In this document: positions 28,934 to 36,390 of the stretch, piece by piece
How positions within the stretch are numbered: the first letter of the stretch is position 1
Layout of the letters: each line of letters opens with the position of its first letter
NCBI GenBank assembly: GCA_018970445.1
Contig: JAGWWF010000028.1
Coordinates: 1-42,055 of the forward strand
Length of the DNA: 42,055 nucleotides
Direction of reading: 5' to 3'
From: Alphaproteobacteria bacterium
GTDB taxonomy: Bacteria > Pseudomonadota > Alphaproteobacteria > Sphingomonadales > Sphingomonadaceae
Translations under genes and position numbers: made by a program
Notes under the pieces: model-generated
Seen by the model: the letters and a program-made list of their open reading frames with translations, nothing else
What the model was told of the DNA's origin: nothing
The model's database searches: none

Positions 28934-30539
28934 AGCTGGGCACGTCGTTGATCAGCGTGACGGTCATGGCGCTGGCCAGCGCGCCCGATGCGGTGATGGT
29001 GGCCTGCGCCTGGATACCGCCGGGGCCTTCCACCGGGCGCTTGGTGCGCGGCAGGAACACGCGCGGCATGGCGAAGGTGAGGCTGTAGGGCCCGTTGACC
29101 CACCCGAACGACAGCGCCACCGGGGCCTGGTTGGTGGCATCATCCATAAGCACGGTATCGGCATAACGGGTGGTGATGTTGGCCCCCACCATCACCATGC
29201 CGGGATCGGCATCTTCGATGCGGCCATCGGCCTGGATGGTTTCCACTGCCTCCAGATTGTTGCTGAAGGTGATTTCGGCCTGCACCACGCTGCCCAGCGC
29301 CGCGCCGTTGCGGCTGATTGAACCGGTGGCCTGGGCAAAGCGGGTGGTGACGCCGGGGCTGAACAGTTGCGCGCCGGCCGCCGTGGTGGTGGTGGCGGTG
29401 GCTTCACCCTTGGCGATCAGGCCCACGGTGGCGTTCAGCAGGCCGCTGCGCGCCAGGCCGATGCGCAGCTGGTTGCCGCGGATGCCATAGTGCATCGAAA
29501 AGGCCGGCACATCGGGTTGGCCCAGTTCGATGCTGGCCGAAGGCAGCGCCAGCGCGCCCACGGTGAACACATGTTGCACCGTGCCGCCGTTGGCGCAGGT
29601 GACCGCCGCCGCTGCAGTGAGCGTGGCGTTGCTGGCCGGGCTGGAACTGGGCGCGGCGGTGACATAATCCGCCGCCGCGATGCCGGGCCGCACCAGCGCG
29701 AACAGGGTGGTGGCATTGGCGGCATAGGTGGCTTTCATGAAGGCTGGCAGGCGCGAGGCGTTCAGGAAGGCGGCAGTGGCGGTGAGCGTGGCGGCCAGAT
29801 CAGCGCCGATGTTCACCTGGTTGCCGCTGGCGCCGCTGGAGACGAAGGTGAGGGTTTGGCCGTTGATGCTGATGGTGGAATTGTTGGCCGGCTGATTGCT
29901 GAAGGCCCAGCGCGCCATGATGCGATCAACCGTGCCCACCAGCGCGGCGTTGCTGGCCGGGCTGGTGCTGGCGGCCAGGGTGAAGCCGTTGCCGGCCAGG
30001 CCGGCGTCATCCAGCGTGATGGTGAGATCGGGGCTGGCGGCGGCATAGGTGGCCAGCGCCACGCCGGCCACCGCCGATGCGTTCAGCACGGTGACGGCGT
30101 TGGCGATGGTGGTGGCCAGATCGGTGCCGATGTTGATCTGTGCGCCGCTGGCACCGCTGGCGACAAAGGTGAAGGCGGTGCCGTTGATGGTGATGGTGCT
30201 GTTCACCGCCGGCTGCGCCGCAAAGCGCAGGCGGGCCGTGGCCGCGCCGCTGGTGGTGGTGGTGGGTTGCCCCATCAGCAGGGCCAGCCAGCAGCCAAAG
30301 GAGCGCACGTCAACCGGCACGACCTGATCGCCGGTGTTGGTGGCGACATCATAGGTTGGGTCTTGCGGCTGCCGGCCCAGGCCCAGCAGATCGGATTCGA
30401 TCAGCGGACGTTCCTCGCCCAGCGCGCTGGACACCATCGGCAGGCGCAGATAACCCCGCGCGGCAGGATTTGGCGGGCTGCCATATGTGCTTTCCAACGC
30501 GGCAGCCTGCAGCGTGTTTGAACCAAGGCCACGGCCCAT
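28926..30539 (-). CDS. Major tail tube protein with duplicated inserted domain
   Basis: The 537-aa protein starts at ATG 30539 with AAAGGAAAT. The N-terminal and C-terminal parts (VPVDVRSFGCWLALLMG; FSMHYGIRGNQLRIGL; TFAMPRVFLPRTKRPVEG) look like a siphophage tail tube. Between them lie two tandem copies of about 100 residues (103-203 and 210-310) sharing STITING/STISING, GASGAQINIG/GASGNQVNIG and SPASNA. The insert makes it much longer than typical tube proteins (200-350 aa). It probably decorates the tail surface and may bind carbohydrate. Six copies per ring would be displayed. Confidence 0.85.
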   Translation of the reverse strand: MGRGLGSNTLQAAALESTYGSPPNPAARGYLRLPMVSSALGEERPLIESDLLGLGRQPQDPTYDVATNTGDQVVPVDVRSFGCWLALLMGQPTTTTSGAATARLRFAAQPAVNSTITINGTAFTFVASGASGAQINIGTDLATTIANAVTVLNASAVAGVALATYAAASPDLTITLDDAGLAGNGFTLAASTSPASNAALVGTVDRIMARWAFSNQPANNSTISINGQTLTFVSSGASGNQVNIGADLAATLTATAAFLNASRLPAFMKATYAANATTLFALVRPGIAAADYVTAAPSSSPASNATLTAAAAVTCANGGTVQHVFTVGALALPSASIELGQPDVPAFSMHYGIRGNQLRIGLARSGLLNATVGLIAKGEATATTTTAAGAQLFSPGVTTRFAQATGSISRNGAALGSVVQAEITFSNNLEAVETIQADGRIEDADPGMVMVGANITTRYADTVLMDDATNQAPVALSFGWVNGPYSLTFAMPRVFLPRTKRPVEGPGGIQAQATITASGALASAMTVTLINDVPSYA

Positions 30540-30551
30540 GGCGATTTCCTT

Positions 30552-30995
30552 TCAGTTGAGGGGGATGGTGGTGGAATAGTGTGCGGTGATGATCAGATTG
30601 GCCGCACTGCCGCCGCGCGCGCCATCGGCGTTGGTTTCATCCACCGGCGGGGTGCCGGCATCGATGAAGTGACACAGGCCGCCCAGAGTGCGATTGGCGG
30701 CGATGGCCTGGCCGATGGCGACCAGCGCAGCATCGATCTGAACCGTGGGTTCGGGCAGGCTGGGGTGTTCCAGCACATCCAGTTCGATCGGGATGGTGTG
30801 GGCATAATTATAGGTGAGCGGCGACAGATCCATTTCCGGTTCACCCGGATCACCTTCGCGCAGCACGGCGCGCCCGCCGGCGGGCACGCGCGTGGGTTTG
30901 GCCGCAGCGGCGGTGAGGCCCACCACTTCAAACCCCGGCAGGGCCGCCGCCACCAGCGCCAGCACGGCGCGCAGCACATCGAGGCGCTTGCTCAT
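30552..30995 (-). CDS. Tail terminator/minor tail-like protein (147 aa)
   Basis: ATG 30995 overlaps the upstream stop as ATGA. An N-terminal helix (RLDVLRAVLALVAAALPGFE) is followed by strands (YNYAHTIPIELDVLEH) and a helix (VQIDAALVAIGQAIAANRTL), then a strand-rich end (NLIITAHYSTTIPLN). The fold order matches gpU-type tail terminators, and the gene lies directly before the tail tube. Similar proteins are sometimes mislabelled acyl-CoA transferase. Assignment by order and pattern. Confidence 0.65.
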   Translation of the reverse strand: MSKRLDVLRAVLALVAAALPGFEVVGLTAAAAKPTRVPAGGRAVLREGDPGEPEMDLSPLTYNYAHTIPIELDVLEHPSLPEPTVQIDAALVAIGQAIAANRTLGGLCHFIDAGTPPVDETNADGARGGSAANLIITAHYSTTIPLN

Positions 30996-31651
30996 CGCCA
31001 ATTATCCTGCAGATGGCGCGGGAAGGCCTGTTGCCCCACCTGCGCGATGCGATCCAGATTGAGCACGGCGGGGCGGGACACGCTGCGCACCACGCTGAAC
31101 ATCTTGATCAGTTTGGATTCGCGGCCTTGGCGGCGGCGGCCAGCGGTGGCGGGGCGAAAGGTGCCAGCGCGGCGGCCGGCCACGGCGTTGACATAAGCGC
31201 CCAGCTTGCCGCCTTTTTCGCGAATGAAGATCAAATCCTGATTGAACATGATTTCCACCCGGTGCGCGAGACTTTGCTTGCGGCTGCGCGCTTCCTTGCG
31301 GGCGCGGGCCGGCACGGCCGGCGTGGGGATCATCAGCCATTGGCTGCCGCCGCGCGTCATGATCGGACGGCCAGATGAAAAACTGTCGATGATGGCCGGC
31401 GCGTTTGACCACAGATAGGCCGCCGGGTTCAGGCTTTCGCGCCGTTCCGGATAGACCGTGCCGCGCCAGGTGTTGGCCAGGCGGCGGCCAAAGCCGGCCT
31501 TTTCAACTTGTCCGCGCGCCTCGGCCTTCATCGCGCTGGCCGTTTCCCGCATGGCCTGGGTGACATAGCCGGCGATCTGATCTTCGGTGCCGGCCAGTTG
31601 CCGTTCCAGTTCGCGGCTGATCTTGCCCGCATCCAGTGTGATCCTAAGCAT
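30992..31651 (-). CDS. DUF6441-like minor tail/connector protein (219 aa)
   Basis: It starts at ATG 31651, overlapping the upstream stop by 8 bp. It has an N-terminal helical part (SRELERQLAGTEDQIAGYVT), RRLANTWRGTVYP, a central IIDSFSSGRPI and MTRGGSQWLMIPTPAV, then a basic segment and NQDLIFIREKGGKLGAYV. This block order fits DUF6441 proteins found between head connector and tail terminator genes (gpZ-like tail completion). Family call is moderately sure. Confidence 0.7.
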   Translation of the reverse strand: MLRITLDAGKISRELERQLAGTEDQIAGYVTQAMRETASAMKAEARGQVEKAGFGRRLANTWRGTVYPERRESLNPAAYLWSNAPAIIDSFSSGRPIMTRGGSQWLMIPTPAVPARARKEARSRKQSLAHRVEIMFNQDLIFIREKGGKLGAYVNAVAGRRAGTFRPATAGRRRQGRESKLIKMFSVVRSVSRPAVLNLDRIAQVGQQAFPRHLQDNWR

Positions 31652-31964
31652 CTTCGATCACACCGATGGTCCATTCCAGGCCTTCGACATCAAGCCGGGG
31701 TTCTTCGTTGATCAGCAGCGTGGTGCTGCCGATGGTGAAACTGTCGCCAAAGCCCGGATTGGGCACCTGGGCCAGCTGCACCTTGATCACGTCGCGATCC
31801 TGCACGGTGCCGCCGGGGCTGAACCGGCCGGCATCCTGCACCGAATCGACAGCCCGGATGACGGTGCACGCCACCGGGCTGCCGATCTGCGGCGCATAGG
31901 TGGCCGCCACCGCCCCCGGATGGCTGCGATACAGCGCAGCGAGGGCGGCGGCGAACACGGTCAC
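31644..31964 (-). CDS. Head-tail connector-like protein (106 aa, GTG start)
   Basis: The GTG at 31964 gives VFAAALAALYRSHPGAVA, then strands (VACTVIRAVDSVQDAG) and DVIKVQLAQVPNPGFGDSFT. The pattern of an initiating helix and small beta-barrel resembles lambda FII-type head-tail joining proteins. No clear ribosome site precedes it; it follows the decoration gene by 4 bp and may be coupled. Moderate certainty. Confidence 0.65.
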   Translation of the reverse strand: MTVFAAALAALYRSHPGAVAATYAPQIGSPVACTVIRAVDSVQDAGRFSPGGTVQDRDVIKVQLAQVPNPGFGDSFTIGSTTLLINEEPRLDVEGLEWTIGVIEDA

Positions 31965-31968
31965 CAGA

Positions 31969-32304
31969 TCAAATCTTGTTGTTCAAAAGCACAGTGCCCA
32001 CGGCGGCACCGGATGCCGCCGCTGCGCCGGCGCAGGCACCAACATCGCTGTTGCCGCTGCTGGTGGTGGTGAAGCGGAAGTTGGTGTTGTCCCAGTACAG
32101 CAAAGCGCCCAGGGTCCAGGCTTCGCCGGTCGCCTTGGCGATGTTCTGGAACAGGCCGTGGCGTTGCAGCACGACAGTGCCGCCGTTGGTGCAGGCTTCC
32201 TTCACGAAGCCGAAGATGCGGCCGATCAGCATGCCGGCATCGGCGGCTGCCGCGCGGTTGGCAATGACGGTCGGCGAGTCACCCGAATTGAGATAGCTGC
32301 GCAT
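31969..32304 (-). CDS. DUF2190-like capsid decoration protein (111 aa)
   Basis: ATG 32304 follows AAGGAA. The sequence ends its strands in GLFQNIAKATGEAWTLGALLY, followed by WDNTNFRFTTTSSGNSDVG and GAAVGTVLLN, typical of DUF2190 proteins, which decorate or stabilise the capsid. It is two genes after the major capsid fusion. Confidence is good by motif order and position. Confidence 0.8.
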   Translation of the reverse strand: MRSYLNSGDSPTVIANRAAAADAGMLIGRIFGFVKEACTNGGTVVLQRHGLFQNIAKATGEAWTLGALLYWDNTNFRFTTTSSGNSDVGACAGAAAASGAAVGTVLLNNKI

Positions 32305-32319
32305 GATTGCGGTTCCTTG

Positions 32320-32523
32320 TTACTTGGCCTTGCCGGGCGTGGCCGGCAGGCTGGTTTCGGGGGCATCGGCATCGGGATCAGCGAAATCGGCGCTGACATC
32401 CGTTGCCAGGCCGGCGGCGATAAGCCGTTCGGCCTCGGCATCATCGGCGGTGACGATGCCATCATCGGGCGTGCGGAACTGGGAATTGACCCAGGCGCGG
32501 CCCAGCAGTTGCAAATGTTTCAT
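32320..32523 (-). CDS. Small acidic head protein (67 aa)
   Basis: ATG 32523 has AAGGAA at proper distance. It starts MKHLQLLGRAWVNSQFRTPD and has a helix (DDAEAERLIAAGLATDV), then an acidic, proline-rich tail. It resembles small head-completion proteins seen next to capsid genes in other phages. No family is firmly recognised. Confidence 0.65.
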   Translation of the reverse strand: MKHLQLLGRAWVNSQFRTPDDGIVTADDAEAERLIAAGLATDVSADFADPDADAPETSLPATPGKAK

Positions 32524-32547
32524 GTGAATTTCCTTGGCGGCCCGAAA

Positions 32548-32581
32548 CGCCAGCGCCCGCCGGTGAGGGCGGGCGCTGGCG
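32548..32581 (-). terminator. 14-bp hairpin after the capsid gene
   Basis: CGCCAGCGCCCGCC (32548-32561) pairs with its complement (32568-32581) around a 6-base loop, a perfect stem. On the minus strand TTTC follows. It sits between the capsid fusion gene and the next head gene. It probably acts as a partial terminator or mRNA stabiliser, keeping capsid message in excess. Confidence 0.6.
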
Positions 32582-32606
32582 GATCAGGTCAAAGGGTAGA
32601 TGTGGA

Positions 32607-34652
32607 TCAATCGCCGTCGTTGAACACAGCGCCTTCCCAGCCAATGGCGCCCACGGCGTAATCCAGCTGCACCTTCCATTCGGTGCCGTCAAACCGCCAG
32701 CCATCCTGCATGTCGATGAAGGGTTCCTGCACGCCGTTGAGGAAGGCCACTTCGATCACCGGCGCAATGGCCGGATCGGCAAACAGATAATGGCCGGTGC
32801 CGGTGATGCGGGCGGTGTCGATGATGGCCTGCAGCATGCCCAGCAGCGGGTTGGCCGATTGCTGGCCGCGCGTGCCGCCCGAATCCGGGTTGAACTGGCT
32901 GGTGTTGACCACGCGGGCCGCGCTGCCCAACGCAGTGGGGCCAAGCCAGATCACCGGGTTGAGATCAAGCACTTCGTTGCCGGACACATCACGCTGATTC
33001 TTCATCAGCACGCGCATGGCATCAATCTGGGCGATGCTGGGCGCACCGCCGCCGGTGGTGATGATGTTGTTGTGCTGGGTGCTGAACAGCGCGTTGCCAT
33101 CGGACATGGTGGGGTTGGACGCGAGCAGGGCATAGGCATCCAGTTCGACCGACAGGCCGGCGGAACGGCCCAGATCAACCGCAAGGCTGCTGAACACCGA
33201 CAGATCATCATTGGCGATGGCCTGGCGGGTGAGGCCAATAATGTTGGCGCGGGTGGCCGCCGTGATGGTTTCCTTGCGGCCATCGCTGATGCTGCGCTGG
33301 CGAATTTCGCCGTTGGCGTTCAGCAGATCAAGCGCGCCGAAGCTGCCGGCGCGATAGCGCGGGTGCGGGCGGAAATCGGTGACCGAACCGGTGCGGCACC
33401 AACGGTTCCAGGTGCGCGGCGCCAGCGCATAGGACGCCAGCAGCGTCTTGTTCAGGGTGTTTTCGAGCAGAATGGCAAAATCGCCGGCATTGTTGAGGCC
33501 GGGCACCGAGGATTTGGCGGTGAAGGCCTGGCCAACCACCATCATCGGATCGCGGCTGCGCGCGGTTTCGCCGGCCCGCTGCAGCGCCTCGCTGGCCAGG
33601 GCGGCCATGGTGGCACCGCGGAATTCGCCGGGATTCAGATCGATGGTTTCGCCGCGGGCCTGGGCGGCCTTCATCACGATATCGGCCACACCGGCGCGCA
33701 TCAGGATGGCGTTGCTGGCGCCCTGCAGCCACTTGTCGCGCGCATCGGCAGTGACAACGGCAGGGCTGTGGCTGCTGGCGGTGGCATCGCTGGCCATGGC
33801 CAGCTTGTCCAGCACCTTGGCGCGGGCCTGTTCCAGCGTGGTGCCATCGGCGATCATCTGGGCGCGCAGTTCGGCTTCGATGCCGTGCTTGCGGCACAGA
33901 TCTTCGATGCCGGTGACGCGGGTGCGTTCGGCAGTGACGGCGGCGCTGGCCGCCATGGTGGCATCAACCGGCGCAATTGCACCGGCCGGCGGCTGCGCGG
34001 CAGCCGCAGGGTTCGGGGTCGTCATGTTCCCATTCTCCTGGGGTTTGCCGGCGGTTGCCGGCGGGGTGGCGCCGGCCATCATGACCAGCGGGTGATCGGG
34101 CACCTTGCGGTAGCCGAATTTGGAAAGATCAACCGAAGCGGCGGCGGCCATGGGTTCCAGCACGCCGGTGACATAGCCGGCGGCCAGCGCTTCATCGGCA
34201 GTGAGCCACAATTCGCCGCCCGCGGCATCGATCTGGGCCTTGAGTTCATTCACGGTGATGCCGGCGCGGGCGGCATAGGTGCCAAAGGCCTGATCGCGCA
34301 GCTTGTCCAGCATGTCAGCCTTCTGGCGCATCTGTTCCGGGGTGCCATAGGCGCCATCATGGGGGCTGTGGATCATGAACAGGCCGTTTGCAGCCATCAT
34401 CACGTCTGGCGCGGCAATGGCGATCAGGCTGGCCATGCTGGCGGCGATGCTGTCGATATAGCAGCGCACGGTGCGGCCGCTGGCCACCTGGCTTTGGATT
34501 GCCGACGCAATGGCCAGGCCATCGATCACATAGCCGCCGCCGCTGCTGATGTGGATATCCAGCGCATCATCGCCAGCCATGATCTGCGGCACGACATTAT
34601 CGGCCGTGAGCGGCCAATAGCCGATATCACCATAAAGAAAAACCTTGCTCAC
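32607..34652 (-). CDS. ClpP-like prohead protease and major capsid protein fusion
   Basis: The 681-aa protein uses GTG 34652, with AAGGA eight bases upstream, overlapping the portal stop as GTGA. Residues 1-170 are a ClpP/S14-type serine protease: HISSGGGYVIDGLAIASAI, catalytic S72 in IDSIAASMASL and H95 in MIHSPHDG. An alanine- and proline-rich linker follows (about 205-260) with helical scaffold-like sequence to about 330. The rest is a major capsid protein (GEFRGATMAALASEALQRAG, DLSVFSSLAVDLGRSAG, IWLGPTALGSAARVVNTSQF). The protease must cut itself from the capsid part after assembly. Such fusions are known in a minority of siphophages. Confidence 0.9.
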   Translation of the reverse strand: MSKVFLYGDIGYWPLTADNVVPQIMAGDDALDIHISSGGGYVIDGLAIASAIQSQVASGRTVRCYIDSIAASMASLIAIAAPDVMMAANGLFMIHSPHDGAYGTPEQMRQKADMLDKLRDQAFGTYAARAGITVNELKAQIDAAGGELWLTADEALAAGYVTGVLEPMAAAASVDLSKFGYRKVPDHPLVMMAGATPPATAGKPQENGNMTTPNPAAAAQPPAGAIAPVDATMAASAAVTAERTRVTGIEDLCRKHGIEAELRAQMIADGTTLEQARAKVLDKLAMASDATASSHSPAVVTADARDKWLQGASNAILMRAGVADIVMKAAQARGETIDLNPGEFRGATMAALASEALQRAGETARSRDPMMVVGQAFTAKSSVPGLNNAGDFAILLENTLNKTLLASYALAPRTWNRWCRTGSVTDFRPHPRYRAGSFGALDLLNANGEIRQRSISDGRKETITAATRANIIGLTRQAIANDDLSVFSSLAVDLGRSAGLSVELDAYALLASNPTMSDGNALFSTQHNNIITTGGGAPSIAQIDAMRVLMKNQRDVSGNEVLDLNPVIWLGPTALGSAARVVNTSQFNPDSGGTRGQQSANPLLGMLQAIIDTARITGTGHYLFADPAIAPVIEVAFLNGVQEPFIDMQDGWRFDGTEWKVQLDYAVGAIGWEGAVFNDGD

Positions 34653-36160
34653 TGCGGTGTCCTTTCATCGGCATTGGGAATGATCACGCCGTTGCCGGCC
34701 TGGGTGACGCGGCGGGGATCGGTATCGAACACCAGGCCATCGCGATCAGCGGCCTGGGCATCGGCCAGCAATTCGCCGTGGACCATATCGGCATCATCGC
34801 CGAAGCGGCGGATCACCGATGACCGGCTGCGGAAGCCGGCGCGCACGGCGGCGATTTCGGCGCTGATTTCGCTGGCCGGATCCATCAATTCAAAGGCGGG
34901 CGGGGTCCAGTTGACACGGGTGCCAGGCGGCACATTGTGGCCGGCCAGCTGCGCTGCTTCGAGAAACCAATCGCCTGCCGGTTCGCAGAACATCGGAATA
35001 AACACGCCATATTGCCAGGCTTCGATGCTGCGCTTGAAATAGAGGCGGCCCAGGCGGCCGGAAATGAAGCTGACCTGGCTGTTGTCACCGGTAAGGGCCT
35101 CATAAGGGATGCCGATGCCGGCAGCGAGTTCCAGCCCGGTGACGGTGAACAGATCGCGATAGCCATCGATGCTGGGCGGGGTGGGAAATTTGACGTCGCC
35201 GCCCGGCGGCAGATCGAAGATGGCGCCGGGTTCCAGATGGAATTGTTCGGGGCCGGCGTTGGCCACCGGTTCGCCGTTGCCGTCCACGGCCGGATCGGCT
35301 TCAGGATCGCCGCTGCGGAAGGCGGCGAAGGCAGCGGCCACCTTTTGCTGCATGATGCGGGCATCCACCGCATCATTCCAATCCTTGCTGCGCACGATGA
35401 TGGGCGCAAACCAGGGCTGGCCGTGCACGGATTCGGCGCGATCATCGCGATAGACGTGGGCGATTTCGCTGGCCGGCACGGGCCTTGTGGCCTGCATGCC
35501 GGGAATGACGCTGCCCGGATGACCGATATACATGTTGTATGCCGTGCGGCGGCCCAGCGCATCGAAATCCACGCCGCCAAGCCGATAGCCGCCGCCGGGC
35601 AGGCCATTGGCCAGGTTCATATCGACATATTCGATTTCCATCAGCTGCAACTGCATCGGCAGCGGCAGGCCATCGGCGGCGCGGCGCCAGCGGCGGCGCA
35701 GCAGGCTGCCGCCGGATGTGACCATGCCGCGACAGGCGACATATTGCTGGCGATAGAAGTTCACCCGGCCCTGGGCATCGCAGGCCTTGCTGTCAAACCA
35801 TTGCCGGGCCAGGGCGTTCAGTTCGGCAATTGGTTTGCCATCAGGCCCCACCACGGTGGGGATGATGCCGGCACCCACCACATGATCGGCGATCACGGTG
35901 ACGGCCTTGGCCGCCCAGGCATTGTTGCGCACCAGATCGTGGCTGATGCCGCGCAGATCATTCATGACGCGCGGCGACAGGGCGGCATCGGCCGCCAGCA
36001 GCGGGCGGCGCCAGCCATCGGTGCGGCGGCCGTGGGCAGCGCCTTCATAATTCATGCGGGCGGCCACCCGTTCCAGCTGGGCGCGGGCCTGCAGGCGTTG
36101 CAGCCCACGCGCCGGGGCCACCGCGCCGATTACGCGGTCAAGCAAATTCGGCTTTGCCAT
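34649..36160 (-). CDS. Portal protein, lambda family
   Basis: The 503-aa protein has the lambda portal layout: LRGISHDLVRNNAWAAKAVT, VVGAGIIPTVVGPDG, QQYVACRGMVTSGGSLLRRR, then IEYVDMN and IAHVYRDDRAESVHGQPWFA, and YEALTGDNSQVSFISGRLG near the C-terminal stem. Twelve copies would form the DNA entry channel. It lies between the gpW-like connector and the capsid fusion, the expected order. The ribosome site is weak. Confidence 0.93.
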   Translation of the reverse strand: MAKPNLLDRVIGAVAPARGLQRLQARAQLERVAARMNYEGAAHGRRTDGWRRPLLAADAALSPRVMNDLRGISHDLVRNNAWAAKAVTVIADHVVGAGIIPTVVGPDGKPIAELNALARQWFDSKACDAQGRVNFYRQQYVACRGMVTSGGSLLRRRWRRAADGLPLPMQLQLMEIEYVDMNLANGLPGGGYRLGGVDFDALGRRTAYNMYIGHPGSVIPGMQATRPVPASEIAHVYRDDRAESVHGQPWFAPIIVRSKDWNDAVDARIMQQKVAAAFAAFRSGDPEADPAVDGNGEPVANAGPEQFHLEPGAIFDLPPGGDVKFPTPPSIDGYRDLFTVTGLELAAGIGIPYEALTGDNSQVSFISGRLGRLYFKRSIEAWQYGVFIPMFCEPAGDWFLEAAQLAGHNVPPGTRVNWTPPAFELMDPASEISAEIAAVRAGFRSRSSVIRRFGDDADMVHGELLADAQAADRDGLVFDTDPRRVTQAGNGVIIPNADERTPQ

Positions 36161-36164
36161 GCGT

Positions 36165-36389
36165 TCAGCCCAATCCGTTGTTGTAGCGCAGGAAACGCAT
36201 GCGGCGGGGCGGGGTGCCAGCGGCGGCCTGATCCTGTTTGGAAAGTTCCGACACGATCAGCGCGCGCGCCGCGCGCATGGCATCGGCATCCTGATATTCG
36301 GTGGTGCGGCCATCGGCAAAGGTGACGCGGCGCACACCGCTGGCAATGGCTGAATCAATGCTGTCCAGATCGGTACTGGTGAATGGCAT
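36165..36389 (-). CDS. gpW-like head-tail connector (74 aa)
   Basis: ATG 36389 follows the SGNH-like gene by one base. It starts FTSTDLDSIDSAIASGVRRV, then TFADGRTTEYQDADAMRAA and a basic C-terminus, matching the gpW family and related phage head-tail joining proteins. gpW would stabilise DNA in the packaged head and prepare the portal for tails. In lambda W also lies between the terminase and portal genes. Confidence 0.82.
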   Translation of the reverse strand: MPFTSTDLDSIDSAIASGVRRVTFADGRTTEYQDADAMRAARALIVSELSKQDQAAAGTPPRRMRFLRYNNGLG

Positions 36390-36390
36390 G

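Noticed and set aside
32790-35042. Long plus-strand frame opposite capsid and portal genes
   Set aside because: Glycine- and histidine-rich shadow of known structural genes.
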